This document shows, in pieces, positions 1 to 8,161 of a stretch of 12,629 bases of DNA (position 1 is its first letter; every line of letters begins with the position of its first letter). The stretch comes from Acidobacteriota bacterium (GTDB taxonomy: Bacteria; Acidobacteriota; Terriglobia; Terriglobales; Acidobacteriaceae): contig JAJZAL010000155.1 of the NCBI GenBank assembly GCA_021799405.1, forward strand, positions 1 through 12,629, read 5' to 3'. The notes under the pieces were generated by a model. It did not search any database. It was not told the origin of the DNA and saw only the letters and a list, made by a program, of their open reading frames with translations. Both the position numbers and the translations under genes were made by a program.

Positions 1-1
1 T

Positions 2-1543
<1,542 letters not shown>

Positions 1544-1598
1544 AAAACAGCAGCTCGTGTAGCTCGCCACATAAGCTGCAACTTGCGGCAGATATGCT
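1544..1598. other. Convergent gap between gyrB and the POT transporter gene
   Basis: These 55 bases separate two converging stop codons. A spaced 6-bp inverted repeat, GCAGCT (1550-1555) and AGCTGC (1574-1579), is present with an 18-nt loop. No T-tract follows on either strand, so I do not call an intrinsic terminator. No gene is visible. Confidence 0.5.
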
Positions 1599-3125
1599 TC
1601 AGGTGGAGGCCGGACGATGGGCGAGATGTGTGGCGTCGGCGTCCCAGTCCATCAGCCGCTTCAGCCATGGGATCATCGCGGTCGCGACGATGGCTGATGC
1701 CAAAGCTCCCACTCCAAGCCACGCGAAGACTCGAGTGTAGAACGGAAGCGTGGCCATGGCGCTCGTGACACCGGCTGGAACGCTTGCGAGGCTTGCAATC
1801 GCGCCGCCGGCGTACATTCCAACGCCCATGCCGAGAAACCAGGCGCCCATCATCACTCCCCGGGAGCGCTCGGGCAATAGCTGCGACACCATGGAAAATC
1901 CCAGCGCGCTGATCAACAGTTCACTCAGCGACTGCGCGGCATATCCGGCGACGAGCCACCATGAGGAAACGACTCCATTCCGTGCTGCGAATCCGCTGCC
2001 CGCATACAAAAAGAATCCCAGCGCCAGCAGATAGAATCCCGCCGCGTACTTTGTCGCCATCGAGAAATCGCCGCGCGGCGATTTTGCCATGCGGCCGTAG
2101 AACCACGCGAGCGGCAGCGCCAGCACGACCAGCCAGAATTGGTTCAGATCCTGAAACTGCGCCGGCGAAACCTGAACAGCCAGAATGTTGTGCTGTACGT
2201 TGCGCAAGGCGAAAAGCGTCAAGGACGTATAAATCTGCTGGTTATACACGGCCCAGATGATCGACATCACGGTGAAGACGATGCAGGCGACCATGCGCCT
2301 GCGCTCATGGCGCTGCACCGTCAGAAGCAGGTGAACAAATATGTAGACCATCAGGGCCATGAAGGTGCCCACCACTGCCAGCGCCGCCGACCGGGAACGG
2401 ATCACCTCGCCAAGGAAAAATACAAGGAACAGCGACGCCGCAAACACGGCGCTGACTCGCGGCCAGTGCAGCTTCTTGAAATCAGGAGCGGTGCCGTAAG
2501 GACTGACAAACCTGCGAAATGCGCCGAAACTCAGCACTCCGAACGTCAATCCGATCGCACTGAGCCCAAAGGCAAGATGCCAGCTATCGAAACGGAGCGG
2601 GCCGAACTTCACCATCCAATCCGAATGATCCTTGATCCACGGAGTGAGCAGAATCGAAACAAAAGACCCGATATTGAGCGACATGTAATAAATCGTGAAC
2701 AGAATGTCGAGCTTCGAATGCTCTCCTTCATACAGGCGGGAAACCAGGTTGTTTGGATTCACCTTGAACAGCCCGTTGCCGAGTGCGATGAGGCCCATCG
2801 CAGGAAAGAATGTCCCGCTGAGGGGAATCGAGAGAGCGACGTATCCCAGGGCCAGCGTCGTCGCTCCCAGCACCAGCGTCCGGCGCGCGCCGAGTACATG
2901 ATCGCCGATGTAACCGCCGAGCATCGGCGTCGAATAGACCAGGCCTGAGAATGCGCCCCAGATGATGTCAGCCCGCGCGTCGGCCATGCCAAGACGCTCC
3001 ACCATGTACAACACCATGATGGAGGCCATGCCGTAGTACCCAAAGCGCTCCCATATCTCGACAAAGAAGAGGACGAGGAACGCTTTCCGTGGATGGCGCT
3101 CAGCCGCTGTGTCGGAACTTTGCAT
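1599..3125 (-). CDS. POT/PTR2-family proton-coupled oligopeptide transporter
   Basis: This is an inner-membrane MFS-type symporter of the POT family, whose usual substrates are di- and tripeptides taken up with protons. From the chosen start it has 508 residues, normal for bacterial POTs. The N-terminus carries the family's ExxER proton-coupling motif (E23, E26, R27 in EIWERFGYYG). It is followed by GNGLFKVNPNN, the first PTR2 signature region, and FTIYYMSLNIGSF, the second. A late SELLISALGFSMVSQLLPE block matches the conserved helix after the central loop. Many hydrophobic segments run throughout. The frame also opens at 3200, but the extra 25 residues are unlike a POT N-terminus, and a possible promoter lies inside them, so the ATG at 3125 is preferred. 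No clear Shine-Dalgarno precedes either start. The gene diverges from the creatininase gene. The usual FKPN is FKVN here, so substrate range may differ. Confidence 0.9.
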   Translation of the reverse strand: MQSSDTAAERHPRKAFLVLFFVEIWERFGYYGMASIMVLYMVERLGMADARADIIWGAFSGLVYSTPMLGGYIGDHVLGARRTLVLGATTLALGYVALSIPLSGTFFPAMGLIALGNGLFKVNPNNLVSRLYEGEHSKLDILFTIYYMSLNIGSFVSILLTPWIKDHSDWMVKFGPLRFDSWHLAFGLSAIGLTFGVLSFGAFRRFVSPYGTAPDFKKLHWPRVSAVFAASLFLVFFLGEVIRSRSAALAVVGTFMALMVYIFVHLLLTVQRHERRRMVACIVFTVMSIIWAVYNQQIYTSLTLFALRNVQHNILAVQVSPAQFQDLNQFWLVVLALPLAWFYGRMAKSPRGDFSMATKYAAGFYLLALGFFLYAGSGFAARNGVVSSWWLVAGYAAQSLSELLISALGFSMVSQLLPERSRGVMMGAWFLGMGVGMYAGGAIASLASVPAGVTSAMATLPFYTRVFAWLGVGALASAIVATAMIPWLKRLMDWDADATHLAHRPAST

Positions 3126-3167
3126 CACTGTGATCGAGACGACGAGGATATCAGCCTGTCCTTGAAA

Positions 3168-3197
3168 TCTATAGCAAAACGAGCGAGAGTAGGTCAG
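3168..3197 (-). promoter_or_regulatory. Possible sigma70-like promoter for the POT gene
   Basis: Reading the minus strand, CTGACC (3197-3192) is followed after 18 nt by TATAGA (3173-3168), each matching four of six consensus positions. Transcription would begin near 3161, about 36 nt upstream of the ATG at 3125 and downstream of the alternative ATG at 3200. This favours the shorter protein. The call is by eye and weak. Confidence 0.3.
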
Positions 3198-3253
3198 CAT
3201 TGCGCTTGAGGAGACGGCGCAGGGCGGTGATGCACTACCAACCAGGCAGCAAA

Positions 3254-3261
3254 CAGGGGCG
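3254..3261 (+). promoter_or_regulatory. Ribosome-binding site fixing the GTG start of the creatininase gene
   Basis: AGGGGCGG lies just upstream of GTG at 3265. It supports this non-ATG start, since no in-frame ATG is nearby that would preserve the conserved N-terminus (KISEMNW). Confidence 0.6.
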
Positions 3262-3264
3262 GAT

Positions 3265-3966
3265 GTGAAGATCAGCGAGATGAACTGGCAGCAAGTCGAG
3301 GACTACCTCAGGCACGACGACCGTGCTGTTCTTCCCATCGGCAGTACGGAGCAGCACTGCGGGCTGGGCCTGTGCACCGATCACATCTTGTCGGAACGCG
3401 TCGCCCTGGAAGCGGCTGAGCCGCTGGGCGTCCCGGTGTTTCCGGGCCTTCCGTATGGCATCACGCCGTATTTCATGGCGTACCCGGGAACCGTGACTCT
3501 GACGGTGGAAACCCACGCACGGGTGCTGCGAGAGGTCATCGATAGTCTTGCGACGCACGGCTTTCAGCGCATCGTTGTGGTGAACGGCCACGGCGGCAAT
3601 GCACCGGGACAGGCCGTCGTCGAAGAGTGCATGCGCGCGAATCCGAAAATCCATGTGAAATTTCACAACTGGTGGAATGCTCCTGCCACCTGGGCCAGGG
3701 TGCTGGAAATTGATCCGGTCGCATCGCACGCCTCATGGATGGAGAATTTCCCGTGGACGCGACTCGCAGGCGTGATGAGCCCGCGGCAACAGAAACCGCC
3801 GATCGACGTATCCAGGATGCATTCGATGTCACCCCAGCGCGTGCGCGAATACCTCGGCGACGGAAACTTCGCCGGGGAGTACCAAAAGCCGGATGAGGTG
3901 ATGCTGGCTCTTTGGCAAACTGGCGTCGAGGAGACGAGAAACGCCATCGCCGATAATTGGGAGTGA
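3265..3966 (+). CDS. Creatininase-family amidohydrolase
   Basis: A 233-residue cytoplasmic protein of the creatininase (creatinine amidohydrolase) superfamily, metal-dependent enzymes that hydrolyse cyclic or linear amide C-N bonds. Members act on very different substrates, so the substrate here is unknown. The N-terminal block LPIGSTEQHCGLGLCTDH supplies E29, H31 and D39, equivalent to metal ligands of the family. NGHGGN at 107-112 supplies H109. The later family block, often HAGExET, is replaced by SHASWMENFPWTRL, whose Glu may be the remaining ligand. The start is GTG, preceded by AGGGGCGG at a suitable distance; an ATG two bases earlier is out of frame. Only 6 nt separate its stop from the next start, so it is almost certainly cotranscribed with the L-2-hydroxyglutarate oxidase gene. 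No signal peptide is visible. True creatininase activity is not implied. Confidence 0.87.
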   Translation: MKISEMNWQQVEDYLRHDDRAVLPIGSTEQHCGLGLCTDHILSERVALEAAEPLGVPVFPGLPYGITPYFMAYPGTVTLTVETHARVLREVIDSLATHGFQRIVVVNGHGGNAPGQAVVEECMRANPKIHVKFHNWWNAPATWARVLEIDPVASHASWMENFPWTRLAGVMSPRQQKPPIDVSRMHSMSPQRVREYLGDGNFAGEYQKPDEVMLALWQTGVEETRNAIADNWE

Positions 3967-3972
3967 TAACAG

Positions 3973-5208
3973 GTGATCATACGATGCGACATCGCCGTTA
4001 TCGGGGGCGGGATTGTAGGTCTTGCCGTCGCATTGGAACTCGTCAGCAGGCATGGAAATCTGCAGGTCGCGGTCCTCGAGAAGGAATCCGAGGTCGCCCT
4101 TCACCAGTCAAGCCATAACAGCGGAGTGATTCACTCCGGACTCTATTACAAACCGGGTTCTCTCAAGGCGCGCCTGTGCGTCGAGGGGGCCTCGGCCATC
4201 ACACAGTTCTGCAAAGACCACGGGATTCCACATTCCATCTGCGGCAAGGTCATCGTTGCCACGGAGGAAAGCGAGTTGCCTGCCTTGGAAGAGTTATTGC
4301 GACGGGGCAACGCAAACGGGGTACCAGGCCTGCGCGAGTTGACGCCCGAACAGATCCGGGAACTGGAGCCCCATGCTTCCGGAATTCGCGGTATCCACGT
4401 CCCCGGCACTGGCATCACGGACTATCGCATGGTGGCCGAAAAATACGCAGAGCTCATACGCGCGGCAGGCGGACAGCTTCTGATGAAAGCAGAGGTCCAG
4501 AAGATCGCACGCAGCAGTGGCGAAGTTGTCTTGGAAACGCCGCGGGCTACGGTTCATGCCCGTTACGCCATTAACTGCGCAGGGCTCTTCAGTGATCGAG
4601 TGGCAAAGCTGGCCGGCGCCGAGCTGGGGCTTCGCATCATTCCCTTCCGCGGTGAGTATTACGAACTCAATCCCTCGAAGCAGAATCTGGTTCGAGCCCT
4701 CATCTACCCTGTGCCGGATCCGCGCTTCCCATTTCTGGGCGTGCATTTCACCAGGAGCATTCACGGGGGAACTGAAGCCGGACCGAATGCCGTGCTCTCA
4801 TGCAAGCGCGAAGGCTATTCCCGGCTCTCCTTCAGCCTGCGCGACATGGCAACTACGCTCGCGTTTATGGGCTTCTGGAAAATGGCCAGGAAGTACTGGA
4901 GGAGCGGCTTTGACGAAGCTTATCGCTCCTGGAGCAAGACAGCCTTCACCAGGGCTCTCAGGCGTCTGTTGCCGGAACTGAGCGAAGACGATATTCATCC
5001 TGGCGGCACCGGGGTGCGGGCGCAGGCGCTGGATGCGTCAGGCAGGCTCCTCGACGACTTCTACTTCGTCCACCAGGACCGCATGCTTCACGTTTGCAAC
5101 GTGCCCTCGCCGGCAGCCACCGCATCGCTGGTCATAGGCCGGGAGATCGTTGCCGCAGTGGAGAAGACGGGAGCGCTCACTCAGAGCGGCGCTGCCTCGT
5201 CGCCATAA
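3973..5208 (+). CDS. lhgO: L-2-hydroxyglutarate oxidase, FAD-dependent
   Basis: This enzyme oxidises L-2-hydroxyglutarate to 2-oxoglutarate using FAD and, in characterised bacterial homologues, passes electrons to the membrane quinone pool. It serves in metabolite repair or in glutarate/lysine breakdown. The 411-residue protein is close in length to E. coli LhgO. It begins with a DAO-type Rossmann FAD site, VIGGGIVGLAVALE (G11, G12, G13, G16), with E36 in VLEKE as the likely ribose-binding acid. HQSSHNSGVIHSGLYY (44-59) and PGSLKARLC are hallmark LhgO blocks. Later come NCAGLFSDR, RGEYYEL, LGVHFTRSIHG, and a C-terminal CNVPSPAATASLVIG segment. The start is GTG at 3973, six bases after the upstream stop and overlapping its short AGG-type leader. 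It is the second gene of a two-gene unit. The family call is strong; substrate stereospecificity rests on homology. Confidence 0.93.
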   Translation: MIIRCDIAVIGGGIVGLAVALELVSRHGNLQVAVLEKESEVALHQSSHNSGVIHSGLYYKPGSLKARLCVEGASAITQFCKDHGIPHSICGKVIVATEESELPALEELLRRGNANGVPGLRELTPEQIRELEPHASGIRGIHVPGTGITDYRMVAEKYAELIRAAGGQLLMKAEVQKIARSSGEVVLETPRATVHARYAINCAGLFSDRVAKLAGAELGLRIIPFRGEYYELNPSKQNLVRALIYPVPDPRFPFLGVHFTRSIHGGTEAGPNAVLSCKREGYSRLSFSLRDMATTLAFMGFWKMARKYWRSGFDEAYRSWSKTAFTRALRRLLPELSEDDIHPGGTGVRAQALDASGRLLDDFYFVHQDRMLHVCNVPSPAATASLVIGREIVAAVEKTGALTQSGAASSP

Positions 5209-5357
5209 TTCCCTGTCCCCGCGACCTCGCGTTCCCGGCAAGTGACCAGAACCCATGACGGGCGATTTTTTCAGCCCAAAAGGGCGAAAACATACAGAGA
5301 CTGGTGTTCCATCAAACAAATAAGGTACAGACCGGCAACCCGGCCTGCGTGCAGGAT
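5209..5357. other. Convergent gap between lhgO and the GH92 gene
   Basis: These 149 bases contain no convincing gene. A bulged stem-loop occupies 5268-5290 (TTTTC-a-GCCC, loop AAAA, GGGC-GAAAA). Its T-run lies before the stem and its A-run after it on both strands, the reverse of an intrinsic terminator, so its role is uncertain. Confidence 0.4.
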
Positions 5358-7691
5358 TCAGTTCGTCCGATACGCCGCAGAAATGGAGTAGGGGACTTTC
5401 AGCGGGCGACGCGACCACGCAGCATCCTTTTTATCGCTGAAGACAAAGGTGAGCGTGCCACCCCGCATGATCTCTTGCTGCGTGATGTAGGTCCGATCCA
5501 GTGTCTTGCCGTTGAGCAGAACATTCCTGATAAAGCTGTCGCCATGCGCGTCATCCATATTCTTGCTCTCAATGATGAACGTCTTCCCATCGGGCAGGTG
5601 CAGTACCGCGCGATCAACGAATGGACGTCCCAGAACGTACTGGTTGGATGCCGGGGCTACAGGATAGAAGCCCAGCGACGTAAAGATGAGCCAGGCTGAC
5701 ATCTGCCCCAGGTCGTCATTGCCGACCAGGCCATCCGGAGTGGGGTTGTACTGCGAGTCCACGATCTGCCTGAGCCTCGCCTGCGTCTTGAGCGGCGCAT
5801 CCGCGTACATATAGAGATACGCCAGATGATGGCTCGGCTCATTACCGTGGATATACTGGCCAATCATTCCGGAAATGTCTTCTACGTCAGAGTACCTTGC
5901 AGGATTGACCTTCTGGTCGAACATCTCGTCGAGCTTCGCGATCAACTCCTCACGGCCGCCGAGCAGATTAATGAGACCCTGCTCGTCCTGTGGTTGATAC
6001 CACGAGTACTGCCACGCGTTGCCCTCGGTAAAACCGCTGCCGGCGCCTGCCCTTGCGGGGTCAAATGGCTTGCGGAACTCTCCGTTTGCCAGTCGCGGCT
6101 CCACAAACCCGTCGGCCTTGTTGAAGGTATTCCGCCAGTAGTTGGCGCGCTTGGCAAACTCTGCGGCGATCGCATTCTTTCCCATTGCTTTTGCCATGCG
6201 CGAGATGGTCCAGTCGTCAAACGCATACTCTACGGTCTTCGATGCGGCCTCGTCGTCATTGTCCACGGGGACATAGCCTAGCTTCATGTACTCGCCGAGA
6301 TGACCGTACGGGGCATAGGTCGCGCTGGCGACCATTGCTTTGAGAGCTGCCTGCGCGTCATAGCCGCGGATACCCTTCATATAGGCGTCGGCGATGATTG
6401 GCACCGCGTGATAGCCGATCATGCACCACGTCTCCTGCCCCTGGAACTGCCATATCGGCAGAATGCCGAAGGGGCTCTCCTGCTGCGATGCAACCATGGA
6501 GCGAATGAGGTCGTCCGTCCGCTGCGGCGGCTCGATGATCGTCATCAGCGGCTGCTCCGCGCGATAGATATCCCATAGCGAGAGCGTGGAGACAAAGTGG
6601 AAACCCACGGCTCGATGAACCTCATTGTCAGGTCCCCGGTATTGGCCGTTTACGTCCATGCTCGTGCTCGGCGCCATCATGGTGTGGTACAGGGCCGTAT
6701 AGAGAGACTTTTCCATGCTGGGCGAAGCATCGAATTGGACGCGCGATAGCTCCTTACGCCACGCCTGCTGTGTTTTGGCGCGCACCGCGTCGAAGTCGAA
6801 TCCCGGAACCTCGGCATCCATATTCGCAATCGCATTGGCTTCGCTCACCGGCGAGATCGCTACCTTTACCACAAGCGGCTTTGACGAAGGTGCAAAATCA
6901 AATACCGCCTCGAGCGCACGTCCCACGATAGCCTGCGTATTGCTTGGTGATGTTCCAGGCCCCTTGAATCCGTGATAAGGCGGCGGATTGGTTTCCTTGT
7001 CATAAAGCTCATGGCTCGACATCGGTGCGGAGAAGCGAATCGCGAAGTAAAGCTGCCGCCCCGGCGCCCATCCGCGCGTGATCCGCATGCCCGTTACGGT
7101 GCCGTCATTGTGAATCGTAAGACTCGACCACAGAACCTTGCCGGGATAGTTATAAATGCTGCTGCGCAGGTCGAGCAGGACATGACGCTGTTCCCCCTTG
7201 GCGAAAGTGTAGCGATGCACGCCGACGCGTTGGCTTGCGGTCAGCTCCACCAGGACTTTGTTGTCTTTGAGGTAGACGCGATAATAGCCCGGCTCCGCGT
7301 ATTCGTCCTTGTGCGAAAAACGCGAGCGATATCCTGGCTTGGTCTTGGCAATGTCTCCCGGTTCGAGCGGCACAGTATTTCCGCTGATGGGCATCAGTAG
7401 CACATCGCCCATGTCGCTGTGTCCCGAGCCCGAAAAATGCGTATGCGAAAAGCCCAGAATCGTGGTGTCTTCGTAGCGGTAGCCGGCTGCCCATTTGTAG
7501 CTCTGCTTGAAGTACTTGATCTGCGTATCGGGCGATAGTTGCACCATGCCGAAAGGCGCGGTAGCTCCCGGAAACGTGTGGCCTTCGGGGCCGGTTCCTA
7601 TCATTGGATCGACCAGCTTGAGTGGATCGCGTGTCTGGCCGAACGCCAATGCCGCCGAAAGCAGTGCTGCGAGCACGACGAGCTTTTTCAT
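5358..7691 (-). CDS. Secreted GH92-family alpha-mannosidase
   Basis: Glycoside hydrolase family 92 enzymes are calcium-dependent, inverting exo-alpha-mannosidases, mostly alpha-1,2, that trim mannose from N-glycans or mannans. The 777-residue protein starts with a Sec signal peptide (MKKL, then a hydrophobic run to about residue 18, likely cleaved before Q19). No lipobox Cys is present, so periplasmic or extracellular release is expected. The N-terminal beta-domain begins VDPMIGTGPEGHTFPGATAPFGM, diagnostic for GH92. The (alpha/alpha)6 domain includes FVSTLSLWDIYRAEQPL, GNEPSHHLAYLY (E618, the likely general acid) and GNDDLGQMSAW (D659/D660, the block holding the proposed base). Length is normal for the family and no frameshift is seen. 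The gene faces lhgO tail to tail and diverges from the six-hairpin glycosidase gene. No clear Shine-Dalgarno lies before the ATG. The exact linkage specificity cannot be read from sequence. Confidence 0.94.
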   Translation of the reverse strand: MKKLVVLAALLSAALAFGQTRDPLKLVDPMIGTGPEGHTFPGATAPFGMVQLSPDTQIKYFKQSYKWAAGYRYEDTTILGFSHTHFSGSGHSDMGDVLLMPISGNTVPLEPGDIAKTKPGYRSRFSHKDEYAEPGYYRVYLKDNKVLVELTASQRVGVHRYTFAKGEQRHVLLDLRSSIYNYPGKVLWSSLTIHNDGTVTGMRITRGWAPGRQLYFAIRFSAPMSSHELYDKETNPPPYHGFKGPGTSPSNTQAIVGRALEAVFDFAPSSKPLVVKVAISPVSEANAIANMDAEVPGFDFDAVRAKTQQAWRKELSRVQFDASPSMEKSLYTALYHTMMAPSTSMDVNGQYRGPDNEVHRAVGFHFVSTLSLWDIYRAEQPLMTIIEPPQRTDDLIRSMVASQQESPFGILPIWQFQGQETWCMIGYHAVPIIADAYMKGIRGYDAQAALKAMVASATYAPYGHLGEYMKLGYVPVDNDDEAASKTVEYAFDDWTISRMAKAMGKNAIAAEFAKRANYWRNTFNKADGFVEPRLANGEFRKPFDPARAGAGSGFTEGNAWQYSWYQPQDEQGLINLLGGREELIAKLDEMFDQKVNPARYSDVEDISGMIGQYIHGNEPSHHLAYLYMYADAPLKTQARLRQIVDSQYNPTPDGLVGNDDLGQMSAWLIFTSLGFYPVAPASNQYVLGRPFVDRAVLHLPDGKTFIIESKNMDDAHGDSFIRNVLLNGKTLDRTYITQQEIMRGGTLTFVFSDKKDAAWSRRPLKVPYSISAAYRTN

Positions 7692-7904
7692 GAATCAAAG
7701 CGTACAGCAACAACCCATGCCCGGCTCTAGCAGCGGTACAAATATTTTTAAAAGGATAGTGGAAAGCCGTAGTGGTCCCGCAGTCAAACCGTGGCAAGGT
7801 CATCGATCGCTGCTGCTCAAGATCTTGTACTCATGATTAGTTCTGTACTGCCACACCAGATCAGAGATCAGCGCTGAATAGAGTTGGGCTGGGCTCTCAT
7901 GCCG

Positions 7905-8021
7905 CTAGAACTCGTCTCATAAACCCTCCGCGCCTGGTGAGGCCTCCCATGAGACCCGCCATCGAAGCGGGGCTCATGCTTTTCGTCGAAGCCGCTACGC
8001 TATTTATGAGACCAGTTCTAG
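7905..8021. repeat. Nested inverted-repeat element, MITE-like candidate
   Basis: The ends are 19-bp inverted repeats with one mismatch: CTAGAACTCGTCTCATAAA (7905-7923) and TTTATGAGACCAGTTCTAG (8003-8021). Pairing stops exactly at the outer CTAG on both sides. CTAG could therefore be a 4-bp target duplication of YTAR type, as used by some IS5-family elements, around a 109-bp core. Because CTAG is itself palindromic, it may instead simply be part of the repeat. Inside is a second hairpin at 7948-7978. There is no transposase, so this would be a non-autonomous element, an IS relic, or a structured regulatory RNA/DNA element. The inverted repeats are directly visible; the mobile interpretation is inference. 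Confidence 0.55.
7948..7978 (+). repeat. Inner hairpin of the nested element
   Basis: CATGAGACCCGC (7948-7959) pairs with GCGGGGCTCATG (7967-7978) with one A/G mismatch and a 7-nt loop. It is followed by CTTTT at 7979-7983, so on the plus strand it superficially resembles a weak intrinsic terminator. No upstream gene is read in that direction, making structural DNA or a small RNA equally possible. Confidence 0.5.
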
Positions 8022-8108
8022 AGTTCATCGGGTTTGGAACGATCTCGACCTCCGCATTGGACGACTAGCGAAGCGATCTGCTCAACAGCAGGGAGTGCAG
8101 CGATCCGT

Positions 8109-8137
8109 TTGACTTATCCTCCATAAGTGACTAGAAA
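8109..8137 (+). promoter_or_regulatory. Sigma70-like promoter for the six-hairpin glycosidase gene
   Basis: TTGACT (8109-8114, five of six matches) is followed by exactly 17 nt and TAGAAA (8132-8137, four of six). Transcription would start near 8144, giving a leader of about 18 nt before the ATG at 8162. That leader contains AGGGGGA (8152-8158), a strong ribosome-binding site. Spacing and position make this the best promoter in the window. Confidence 0.5.
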
Positions 8138-8161
8138 CATGGCTTAACAACAGGGGGACTC

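Larger units (their letters stand above)
7692..8161. other. 470-bp divergent regulatory region between two secreted glycosidase genes
   Basis: No convincing protein gene is present. The left part holds an AT-rich patch (about 7739-7757), a perfect 10-bp palindrome CAAGATCTTG (7818-7827) and a tandem AGATCAG duplication (7858-7871). The centre is a 117-bp nested inverted repeat (7905-8021). The right part has a 5-bp hairpin CTGCT-caac-AGCAG (8078-8091) and a sigma70-like promoter with a strong ribosome-binding site for the rightward gene. Control of both glycosidase genes must lie here if they have their own promoters. Confidence 0.7.

Noticed and set aside
1550..1579. GCAGCT...AGCTGC hairpin as the gyrB terminator
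   Set aside because: Only six pairs with an 18-nt loop and no following T-tract.
2139..2948. Long plus-strand open frame of 269 codons antisense to the POT gene
   Set aside because: It is the shadow of a well-supported transporter; its protein is rich in Arg, His and Gln with no recognisable motif.
3265..3966. Naming the amidohydrolase a true creatininase or mycofactocin-type peptidase
   Set aside because: The HYEN ligand block is absent and neighbouring genes belong to neither pathway, so only the superfamily can be supported.
5268..5290. Stem-loop TTTTC-a-GCCC / GGGC-GAAAA as a bidirectional terminator between lhgO and GH92
   Set aside because: The T-run precedes and the A-run follows the stem on both strands, the opposite of an intrinsic terminator, and the GC stem is only four pairs.
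7150..7803. Minus-strand open frame of 217 codons overlapping the start of the GH92 gene
   Set aside because: It overlaps the GH92 coding region in another frame and has an Arg/Ala-rich composition typical of GC-rich shadow frames.
7979..7983. CTTTT after the inner hairpin as proof of a transcription terminator
   Set aside because: The T-tract is short and no plus-strand gene ends upstream; the hairpin is better explained as part of the nested repeat.
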